From contig NZ_JAALLS010000025.1 of the NCBI RefSeq assembly GCF_011059105.1, forward strand, positions 10,192-66,176: 55,985 bases of DNA. The letters are read 5' to 3'. This DNA comes from Fodinibius halophilus (lineage in GTDB: Bacteria; Bacteroidota; Rhodothermia; Balneolales; Balneolaceae). This document shows positions 15,493-22,726 of this stretch, one piece after another. The notes under the pieces were generated by a model, which saw nothing but the letters and a program-made list of their open reading frames with translations, made no database searches and had not been told where the DNA came from. Position 1 is the stretch's first letter, and each line of letters begins with the position of its first letter. The translations under genes were made by a program, and so were the position numbers.

Positions 15493-16977
15493 TTGGGAAT
15501 TATTATTCGGCAGAGTATACGAAATACGATTATTTCGTATATCGGTGTAGCACTCGGTTTTATTATTACCATTTGGATATATCCCAATATTCTATTGCCT
15601 GAACAATACGGATTGACCCGAGTTCTATTGTCACTAGCAATGGTTTCTACACAGTTGGCCAACCTTGGTACCCAAAATACTATTATTCGGTATTTTCCTA
15701 TCTTCCGAAATAAAGAAAACAAACACCATGGGTCCTTATTTCTATCACTCGCAGTTCCCTTTATTGGGCTATTTTTTTTAACAATCATTCTTTACGCTTT
15801 CCGACCCGAAATTACCCAGCACTTTATTGAACGATCAGCGCTTCTCGTTGATTACTACTGGCTAATTCTTCCCCTGGCAGCTTTTATCCTTTTCTTTCAT
15901 GTTCTCTCGGCATACGTGCGTGCACTCTATGATACCGTCATGTCATCTTTCTTAATGAATATAGTAATTCGAGTGCTTGCCGCAATCATTCTTGTTCTCT
16001 ACCTATTAAATTGGATCACATTTTTCCAATTTATGATTGCCTTCGTATCAACTTACGGAATTATTACGCTATGGCTGCTAATATATACACTTAATGAATT
16101 CGAGGTCAATATTAAACCTGATTTTCAATTTCTTAGAAAATCCCTGCTTAAAAGTATGGGCAACTATAGCCTATTTGCCTTTTTCGGAGGTATCGCTTCT
16201 ATTCTTGTTAATAATATTGACATAATTATGTTAGGCTCATTAGCTGGGCTCACCGAAACAGGTATTTATGCTATAGCATTTTATATAGGTTCAGCAATTA
16301 CCATTCCTCGGAAATCAGTTTATCAGATTTCCTCTCCTTTGATCTCAGATGCATTTAAGAAAAAAGACCTAAATCTTATTGAAGATATCTACTCTCGATC
16401 CTCTATTAACATGATTATTGCAGGAGGACTACTATTCTGTGGGGTTGTTGCCAATATTGAAAACCTAATGAAGCTGTTACCCCCGGCTTATTCTGGAGGA
16501 AACCTAGTCATTATAATTATTGCCTCAGCAAACGTTTTCAGTATGGCAACGGGTGTTAATGGTGCCATTATATTAAATTCCAAACATTACCACTTCGATC
16601 TGTATTCAACGATATTTCTTATTTTTGTAACAATTATACTTAACTATCTCTTAATTCCAGTATATGGAATTCTTGGAGCAGCTATCGGTACTGCAACTGC
16701 AGTTATTCTGTATAATTTTCTTAAGCTCTTCTATGTTTATTTTCGTTTTTCCATGCAGCCATTCGAAACCCAAATACTTTACGTTTTAGCGATAGGAGCT
16801 GCAACAATGATCATTATTTCTCAAGTGCCAACGATGTTTAATACTTATATTGATCTCATAATAAGGTCTACTATAATTACTGGCCTTTACCTATCTCCCA
16901 TCATTATGCTAAATATCTCAGAGCAGTTTAATCAACTTGTTTTTGAAACTATCAAAAAGATAAAATCTCCATTTTAA
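15493..16977 (+). CDS. polysaccharide flippase (Wzx/MATE-like)
   Basis: Membrane protein of 494 aa with about 14 predicted TM helices and only short polar loops, in the oligosaccharidyl-lipid flippase family (MOP superfamily). It would move undecaprenyl-linked glycan units across the inner membrane. The N-terminal GIIIRQSIRNTIISYIGV is typical for Bacteroidota/Balneolota members. The start is TTG; no in-frame ATG is available before this motif. It diverges from the aminotransferase operon, consistent with one polysaccharide export locus. No Wzy or Wzz is recognisable nearby. Confidence 0.86.
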   Translation: MGIIIRQSIRNTIISYIGVALGFIITIWIYPNILLPEQYGLTRVLLSLAMVSTQLANLGTQNTIIRYFPIFRNKENKHHGSLFLSLAVPFIGLFFLTIILYAFRPEITQHFIERSALLVDYYWLILPLAAFILFFHVLSAYVRALYDTVMSSFLMNIVIRVLAAIILVLYLLNWITFFQFMIAFVSTYGIITLWLLIYTLNEFEVNIKPDFQFLRKSLLKSMGNYSLFAFFGGIASILVNNIDIIMLGSLAGLTETGIYAIAFYIGSAITIPRKSVYQISSPLISDAFKKKDLNLIEDIYSRSSINMIIAGGLLFCGVVANIENLMKLLPPAYSGGNLVIIIIASANVFSMATGVNGAIILNSKHYHFDLYSTIFLIFVTIILNYLLIPVYGILGAAIGTATAVILYNFLKLFYVYFRFSMQPFETQILYVLAIGAATMIIISQVPTMFNTYIDLIIRSTIITGLYLSPIIMLNISEQFNQLVFETIKKIKSPF

Positions 16978-16995
16978 GAATTCCCCAACAGATTT

Positions 16996-17982
16996 ATGAA
17001 AGCAATTAACGTCATACGACAAGATGATGACAACAGACTGGAAATAGAAGAAACTACTACACCGAAACCAGCAAAGGATGAGCTCCTTATTAAAATTGAA
17101 GCAACTGCTGTCAATCGTGCTGACTTATTGCAGCGTACCGGCAACTACCCTCCCCCCCAAGGAGCCAGCAACATTCTTGGACTAGAGATGGCCGGTATTG
17201 TAGAGGAAACCGGCAAGGAGGTTACAGAGTGGGAAAAAGGGGACCGCGTTTTTGCGCTATTGTCCGGCGGCGGATATGCTGAATATTGTACGATCCATAA
17301 AGATATGGCCATGCCTGTCCCCGATGAATTATCATTTGAAGAGGCAGCTGCTATACCCGAAACTTTTTTTACGGCTTTTCAGGCTATTGATTGGCTGGGA
17401 AAACTTCAGGAAGGGGAAACGATCCTTATCCATGCGGCAGGCAGTGGCGTGGGAACTTCTGCCATACAGCTGGCTCACCACTTGTACGATGCCCGTATCC
17501 TGGGTACGGCCGGCAAAGACCATAAACTGGAAACGGCAAAAGAGTTGGGAGCTGAGTTCGCATATAATTATAAGACGCAGAACTACGCCGAAGAGATTAT
17601 TAATGATATTGGGACTGACTCTGTAGATCTTGTGATTGACTTTGTAGGCCAACCTTACTGGCATAAAAATATGGAGATTCTTGCCACCGACGGTCGTGTT
17701 GTTTATCTCTCTTTTTTAGGAGGACACAAGGTTGAGGAGATAAGCCTCATCCCAATCCTGAGAAAGCGATTGTCTATTATGGGATCCACCCTCCGGTCGC
17801 GCTCATTAGACTATAAAATTGATCTCACCCAGGACTTTAAACAGCAAACCCTCTCTTTATTTAACAATCAAACGTTAGCTCCTGTTGTCGATTCTGTTTA
17901 TGATTGGAGTGAAACAGAGCAGGCACACCAACGGATGCAAAACAACAAGAACACCGGCAAAATTGTCTTAACGGGGATGTGA
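16996..17982 (+). CDS. NAD(P)H-dependent quinone oxidoreductase (zinc-less MDR family)
   Basis: Medium-chain reductase of 328 aa resembling PIG3/QorA enzymes that reduce quinones or enals with NADPH. The catalytic domain has NRADLLQRTGNYPPPQGAS and LGLEMAGIVEETG; the cofactor fold has HAAGSGVGTSAIQLAHHL and later GRVVYLSFLGG. It lacks the structural-zinc cysteine cluster of alcohol dehydrogenases. It follows the flippase gene by 18 nt, so may be co-transcribed, but no role in polysaccharide synthesis is evident. Confidence 0.9.
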   Translation: MKAINVIRQDDDNRLEIEETTTPKPAKDELLIKIEATAVNRADLLQRTGNYPPPQGASNILGLEMAGIVEETGKEVTEWEKGDRVFALLSGGGYAEYCTIHKDMAMPVPDELSFEEAAAIPETFFTAFQAIDWLGKLQEGETILIHAAGSGVGTSAIQLAHHLYDARILGTAGKDHKLETAKELGAEFAYNYKTQNYAEEIINDIGTDSVDLVIDFVGQPYWHKNMEILATDGRVVYLSFLGGHKVEEISLIPILRKRLSIMGSTLRSRSLDYKIDLTQDFKQQTLSLFNNQTLAPVVDSVYDWSETEQAHQRMQNNKNTGKIVLTGM

Positions 17983-17992
17983 TTTTATAAAA

Positions 17993-18012
17993 GCCACTGA
18001 TTTACACAGATT
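17993..18012. repeat. left inverted repeat flanking the GxxExxY gene
   Basis: GCCACTGATTTACACAGATT. Its counterpart on the other side of the GxxExxY gene (18431-18450), read in reverse complement, agrees at 16 of 20 positions, with both ends conserved. The pair bounds a 458-bp segment containing just this gene. Confidence 0.5.
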
Positions 18013-18044
18013 AAAACTGATCAATAAGCAATCTGTATAAATTA

Positions 18045-18422
18045 TTATTTATCAAAAATAAAACGTTTGAACTCTGGCTCATCACCAAAATTCATTAAAA
18101 GCCCTAATTCTATATCTGTAGCCTTCAAATAGTTAATTAATTGAGCTTTATGCTCAGACAATAGAATTGAAACAGCCTTCAATTCTACAATTACTTTGTT
18201 TTCAACTACCAAGTCAGCTCTAAACTCACCGACAATTATATCTCTAAAATACACAGTAATTGGTACTTGTGATTTCACATCCATTCCCAATTCATTCTTT
18301 AACGTGAATAGCATTGCACTTTCATACACTGATTCTAAAAATCCAGTCCCCAACTCATTATATACTCCATAATATCCCTTGATAATCTTCCTCGTCAACT
18401 TATGATGCTTATAAGTATTCAT
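18045..18422 (-). CDS. GxxExxY family protein
   Basis: A 125-residue member of the GxxExxY family, named for the motif seen here as GFLESVY (27-33). A PD-(D/E)XK-like core is visible: D70 in FRADLVVENK, then VELKA (79-83). The C-terminal HKAQLINYLKATDIELGLLMNFG is the typical end. The function is unknown; a nuclease-like fold is suggested by the motif but not shown. These genes often occur as isolated insertions between housekeeping genes in Bacteroidota, and here one is bounded by short inverted repeats. Confidence 0.9.
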   Translation of the reverse strand: MNTYKHHKLTRKIIKGYYGVYNELGTGFLESVYESAMLFTLKNELGMDVKSQVPITVYFRDIIVGEFRADLVVENKVIVELKAVSILLSEHKAQLINYLKATDIELGLLMNFGDEPEFKRFIFDK

Positions 18423-18430
18423 CTGTCTAT

Positions 18431-18450
18431 AATCTGTGGTTATCTGTGGC
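18431..18450. repeat. right inverted repeat flanking the GxxExxY gene
   Basis: AATCTGTGGTTATCTGTGGC, the inverted partner of 17993-18012 (16/20 match). It starts 8 nt upstream of the GxxExxY start codon, so it may also overlap its promoter. Confidence 0.5.
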
Positions 18451-18519
18451 CTTACATGTATGACCCGGAATCTTCTTAATCCTTACAAAATTGCCTAAGG
18501 ATTTCTGTAGGCAGAATAT

Positions 18520-18527
18520 TATCTTTG
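18520..18527 (+). promoter_or_regulatory. candidate -7 box for hisS
   Basis: TATCTTTG matches TAnnTTTG and lies 38 nt before the hisS ATG. No TTG is present at 19-21 nt upstream; instead the interval holds a small GCCTA/TAGGC dyad (18493-18512). The same TATCTTTGGG string occurs ahead of glyS. Confidence 0.4.
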
Positions 18528-18565
18528 GGTCGAATAATTTTTTGCAACAGAACTAATTTACATTC

Positions 18566-19825
18566 ATGGCGCAACCGACGTTTAGCACACATGTAGGAAT
18601 GGTTGATATCCTACCCGACGAAGTAGGAAAATGGCAAAAACTGGAACGCATCATCCACGAAGAAGCCAAAAGGTTTAACTTCGAGGAGGTTCGTACTCCT
18701 ATAATGGAGCAGACCGAGCTTATTGCACGGGGTGTGGGGCAACTCACTGATATTGTCTCTAAAGAGATGTTTGCCTTCGAGCGCGGTGATGACCAATATG
18801 TCCTACGTCCGGAATGTACTGCTCCAGTGGCCCGTTCCTTTGTTGAGCACCACCTAGACCAACGCGGCGGTACTCAGAACTTATACTATATTGGACCGAT
18901 GTTCCGCGCCGAAAAGCCACAAAAGGGACGTCAGCGTCAATTCCATCAATTCGGAGCCGAAGTTATAGGGGCCGATGATCCCGCGGCTGATGTGGATATT
19001 ATCGCTTTTATGATGGCGATATACGATCGTGTGGGTATCAGTAATACCACGCTGAAAATTAATTCTGTAGGTGACCCGGAAAGCCGAAAAGCCTATACCG
19101 AGGCCCTAAAAGATTATTTCCGTCCAAATCTGGATGAAATGAGTGAAATCTCAAAACGTCGGTTTGAGAAAAACCCGCTGCGTATTCTCGACTCCAAGGA
19201 AGAGGAAGATCAACCTTTTATTGAAGATGCCCCGGTTATCACTGATTTCCTTACTGAAGAGACAGCGGCCCATTACGAAAAGGTTAAGAGTTTACTCGAT
19301 TCCTTGGAGATCAGCTATGAAGAAGACCCGCATTTGGTGCGCGGGCTCGACTATTATACCCGTACTGCTTTTGAACTTATCAGTCCCGATCTGGGTGCCC
19401 AAGACGCCTTAGGAGGCGGTGGTCGCTATGATCTTCTTATCGAAGAAATTGGCGGACGCCACACCCCTGCTGTTGGATTTGCTGCCGGTATGGAACGACT
19501 GCTTATTGCTTGTGAAGAGCTTGATATACAGCTACAAGAAGAAGAGATGCTGGATGTTTATATCGTAACACTCGGTGAAGATGCCCGGGAATGGGGCGTT
19601 CAGCATCTGCCTAAGCTTCGAAACGCCGGTCTTTCAGCTTCTATGGATTATATCGGCCGCTCAATGAAAGCACAGATGAAAGACGCTGATCGAGAAAATG
19701 CGCGCCACACCATCATTGTGGGCAGTCATGAATTAAATGAAGGTAAATTTACGCTGCGGAACATGAAGGAAAGTGAAGAAGAGGCTTACCCCTTTGAAGA
19801 GATTCTAAATAAATTAACGACTTAA
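18566..19825 (+). CDS. hisS: histidyl-tRNA synthetase
   Basis: Class II aminoacyl-tRNA synthetase charging tRNA-His, 419 aa, full length. Motif 2 is in GPMFRAEKPQKGRQRQFHQFGAEVIG-type sequence at about 111-136; the histidine-specific RGLDYYTRTAFE and the GGGRYD stretch precede motif 3 around VGFAAGMERLL. The C-terminal anticodon-binding domain ends the protein. It follows the GxxExxY insertion and has its own promoter candidate. Confidence 0.96.
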   Translation: MAQPTFSTHVGMVDILPDEVGKWQKLERIIHEEAKRFNFEEVRTPIMEQTELIARGVGQLTDIVSKEMFAFERGDDQYVLRPECTAPVARSFVEHHLDQRGGTQNLYYIGPMFRAEKPQKGRQRQFHQFGAEVIGADDPAADVDIIAFMMAIYDRVGISNTTLKINSVGDPESRKAYTEALKDYFRPNLDEMSEISKRRFEKNPLRILDSKEEEDQPFIEDAPVITDFLTEETAAHYEKVKSLLDSLEISYEEDPHLVRGLDYYTRTAFELISPDLGAQDALGGGGRYDLLIEEIGGRHTPAVGFAAGMERLLIACEELDIQLQEEEMLDVYIVTLGEDAREWGVQHLPKLRNAGLSASMDYIGRSMKAQMKDADRENARHTIIVGSHELNEGKFTLRNMKESEEEAYPFEEILNKLTT

Positions 19826-19889
19826 CCCCCTTTGCAGTCATCGCTGTATGTAATTGATTTCAGAGTGCTGCACAAATTACCACAGTAGC

Positions 19890-20891
19890 ATGAAAAAGAA
19901 ATATTACTTCATTGGTGTTGCCTTTTTTATTGTTCTGCTTATTGGGTATCACTTTTTTGCAGCATCCCAGGCCGAACAGATGATCGATGAGGCGATACAG
20001 AAAGAGACCCAAAAGAACGATGCCATCTCGGTACAATATTCTGCTATTCAGGTAGCTCCCTTTGCAGCAGATGTGACTATTAACGACCTTACAATCATCC
20101 TGGATAACCATATCGAACGGGCCAATAAGCTCAGCTTTGATATAGGCTACATCGATTTTTTAAATATCTATGTAGGGGGAATAAGTTATGGGCTCGATCA
20201 TCTTCAAAACCTACAAGTAGCAGCTATTCGCCCTACTTATGTTAATAAAAAGGGATTGGAAGAGATAAAAGCTGATACTTTGAAGATAAGCTACCACGGC
20301 AATGCACTTGACGGGCTACGCAGTGCAATAAACGGCACACCCTTTGCCAGTTCTCAAACCATTGAGGCCCAAAGCTCCGGCTTAACTTTTTCTATACCCC
20401 AAACAACCTTTTCTACGGTTAGAGCCCATCATTTTCAATACAGTGGAACTATTGCTGAAGAGCAGGCAAACTTCTGGACAGAAGGCAGCCATCAGTTCCA
20501 ATTGGATTCCCTCGTATGGACCCCCTCAACGAACTTTCAAAATAGCTATAGCTTCTTTATTAAAGGCTTTGGATACCCGACTGATGCCATTCCCTTCAAA
20601 TCTGCCCAACTCCACTCAAAACCAACACATAAAGCTGATGGATTACATATTGAAGGTTCAGTAAGGTCTGAACTGGCCCTGTTTTCTACTACCGGTTTTA
20701 TTCAGCTCAGAACTCCCCTGGAACAATCCAAAATTGAGGGGATGAAAATATCAGCCAGTGAATTTTCTAATTCTTTCAGTAATGTGCTCACAAATATAGA
20801 ACGGTTACTCTCTTTTTCTATCCCAAAAGAAAACGGTAGTATAAGCCTGCAGTTGGAAGGCCCTATTTCCAATCCTTCTATCAAGAAATAA
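19890..20891 (+). CDS. membrane-anchored extracytoplasmic protein, AsmA-like, function unknown
   Basis: 333 residues from the ATG at 19890, which begins a clean signal-anchor (MKKKYYFIGVAFFIVLLIGYHFF); an in-frame ATG 36 nt upstream would add polar residues before it. The remainder is extracytoplasmic and rich in alternating beta-strand sequence, with segments such as VTINDLTIIL and ADTLKISYHGNALDG reminiscent of AsmA/DUF748-type proteins of the envelope. It has no cysteine lipobox and no catalytic motif. It follows hisS by 64 nt. The similarity is by pattern only; the function is not known. Confidence 0.6.
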   Translation: MKKKYYFIGVAFFIVLLIGYHFFAASQAEQMIDEAIQKETQKNDAISVQYSAIQVAPFAADVTINDLTIILDNHIERANKLSFDIGYIDFLNIYVGGISYGLDHLQNLQVAAIRPTYVNKKGLEEIKADTLKISYHGNALDGLRSAINGTPFASSQTIEAQSSGLTFSIPQTTFSTVRAHHFQYSGTIAEEQANFWTEGSHQFQLDSLVWTPSTNFQNSYSFFIKGFGYPTDAIPFKSAQLHSKPTHKADGLHIEGSVRSELALFSTTGFIQLRTPLEQSKIEGMKISASEFSNSFSNVLTNIERLLSFSIPKENGSISLQLEGPISNPSIKK

Positions 20892-21251
20892 ATTGCCCAA
20901 CCACTGTTTGCACTCACAAGATCAGTAGCAAGTCAACCTCTTTTAGTTTGGCCCCTAAAAATTTAGTAGTCTGGACTCAGCATTCAGAACTTAGGAGTCA
21001 GGAGCCAGAAGTCAGGAACCAGAATGGATATTGCCAAGTAAAACAGCTAAAAGCATGGATTAGGGGACTGAGTGACTTAATCACCAAGTGACAGGCCGGG
21101 ATTCTCTCAATTCCTAATTTTAAATTTCTCATTCTTAATTGTTCAGAATCCAACCTCCAGTATATTGTATCCTAAATCCTACATCCTATCCTCATGCATC
21201 ACGAGACACGCATAACGGTATCACGCAACAAAATTGGCCGCAAATAAAAAA
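20892..21251. other. gene-free spacer with degenerate short repeats
   Basis: No coding frame is supported here. The stretch contains a tandem 14-mer pair differing by one base (GTCAGGAGCCAGAA at 20997-21010, GTCAGGAACCAGAA at 21011-21024), then TAATT/TTCTCATTCTTAATT-like runs (21106-21140) and a CCTA-rich run (21168-21194). These look like slippage-derived, slowly decaying microrepeats rather than functional sites. Confidence 0.5.
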
Positions 21252-21270
21252 GGCGACCCGAAAGCCGCCT
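21247..21270 (-). terminator. rho-independent terminator of nhaA
   Basis: On the minus strand GGCGGCTTTCGGGTCGCC folds into a 7-bp stem (one G-U pair inside, a U-G closing pair) around a UUCG tetraloop, followed at once by six Ts. It lies 29 nt past the nhaA stop codon and reads in the right direction. Confidence 0.8.
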
Positions 21271-21298
21271 TTTCAATACCAATAATGTTTAATAGCTA

Positions 21299-22654
21299 TT
21301 ATGAAGTGGCCTCACTTCCCTCAGGCACATCATATGGTTGTTGGGTATCCGCGCCATAGTCCGGACGACGACTGAGAACATAGTATCCCAAAACGCCACT
21401 GACAAAAGAACCCAAGAGAATACCAATTTTACCAAACTCCAAGAACTCTGAACCTGCATCAAAAGAGAGATTGGCAATAAAGAGTGACATGGTAAAGCCG
21501 ATTCCGGCCAGCAGGGCAACGCCATACACCACCTTCCAGGTTTCCTTGTTATCAGCAAGGTCGGTAAATCCTAACTTTGTTAAGATCCAGGTAAATCCTA
21601 AGATTCCAATCTGCTTACCAACAAACAGTCCTATTGCGATACCCCATGTTAATGTTGAGGCAAAAGCATGGCCCATTACTTCAGTATCAAAAACAACCCC
21701 TGCATTGGCAAATGCAAAGATCGGCATAATCAGAAAATAAACTGAAAAATGCAGCTTGTGTTCCAACCTGTGCAAGGGCGATTCTGCGTGTACTACGGTT
21801 TCTTCCATATGGTGCAGTGCCTGTTCTTTAGTAACGGGCATATCATCCTCCTCAGCCTGCTTAAACAGATCAAAACCTTCTTGAGCATACTCCTTAAGTT
21901 TAGAAACACTCCATCCCCGAGCTGCAGGTATTGCAAATCCAATTAATACTCCTGCAATTGTGGCATGCACACCCGATTTGAGTACAGCCCACCATATTAC
22001 AAAACCAATAATCATGTAGGGCGATATTTTCTCAACCCCACGATAGTTAAGCAGCATCAACACCAGTAGGCCTGCTGCTGCAATACCCAATGCAATCATA
22101 CTGATAGATTCCGTATAGAAAAACGCAATAACCAATACTGCGATAAGATCATCAACCACGGCAATTGCGGTAACAAAGACTTTCGCCCACACCGGTACTC
22201 GTGTACCCAGTAAGGCAACAACCCCAATCACAAAAGCAATATCCGTTGCCATGGGGATCGCCCAGCCACTCATATTTGCCGATCCGGCATTAAATCCCCA
22301 GTATATCAAGGCCGGTAGCAAAGCCCCGCCTACGGCTGCTACAGCAGGTAACAAGGCCGACTGAACGGTTGAGAGTTCACCATATTTAAGTTCTCGCTTA
22401 ATCTCTAAACCAACGAGCAAGAAAAATATCGCCATCAGCCCATCATTAATCCAATGATGAACTGATTCATCAATAGTTAGATTGCCAACCCCAATTTGGA
22501 TATGCATCTCTAAAAAGTGATGATATATTTCATAGAGTGGACTATTAGCCACAATCAAGGCAAGAATGGTGGCAAAAAGAAGCATCATTCCCGCTGCAGA
22601 GTCTTTTCGAAAAAAACTCTTAATCTTTTCTGTTATACTACTATTATTTGTCAC
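21299..22654 (-). CDS. nhaA: Na+/H+ antiporter NhaA
   Basis: Inner-membrane antiporter exporting Na+ in exchange for protons, important for pH and salt homeostasis. At 451 aa it is longer than the E. coli protein (388 aa), with extra length in a cytoplasmic loop rich in acidic residues (about 255-285). The ion-binding aspartate pair is visible in TAIAVVDDLIAVLVIAFFY, and INDGLMAIFFLLVGLEIKRE and MATDIAFVIGVVALLG are NhaA signatures. First of a set of ion and amino acid transporters; own terminator downstream. Confidence 0.95.
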   Translation of the reverse strand: MTNNSSITEKIKSFFRKDSAAGMMLLFATILALIVANSPLYEIYHHFLEMHIQIGVGNLTIDESVHHWINDGLMAIFFLLVGLEIKRELKYGELSTVQSALLPAVAAVGGALLPALIYWGFNAGSANMSGWAIPMATDIAFVIGVVALLGTRVPVWAKVFVTAIAVVDDLIAVLVIAFFYTESISMIALGIAAAGLLVLMLLNYRGVEKISPYMIIGFVIWWAVLKSGVHATIAGVLIGFAIPAARGWSVSKLKEYAQEGFDLFKQAEEDDMPVTKEQALHHMEETVVHAESPLHRLEHKLHFSVYFLIMPIFAFANAGVVFDTEVMGHAFASTLTWGIAIGLFVGKQIGILGFTWILTKLGFTDLADNKETWKVVYGVALLAGIGFTMSLFIANLSFDAGSEFLEFGKIGILLGSFVSGVLGYYVLSRRPDYGADTQQPYDVPEGSEATS

Positions 22655-22726
22655 TTTCCTGTTATTTTGAATTAATTTTTACGTTAAATAAACTTGTTTC
22701 GCTCTTATCAGAGTAGCCGTCCCTCT

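Noticed and set aside
20997-21024. CRISPR-like repeat pair
   Set aside because: Only two 14-bp units directly joined, with no spacer between them and no cas genes anywhere in the window.
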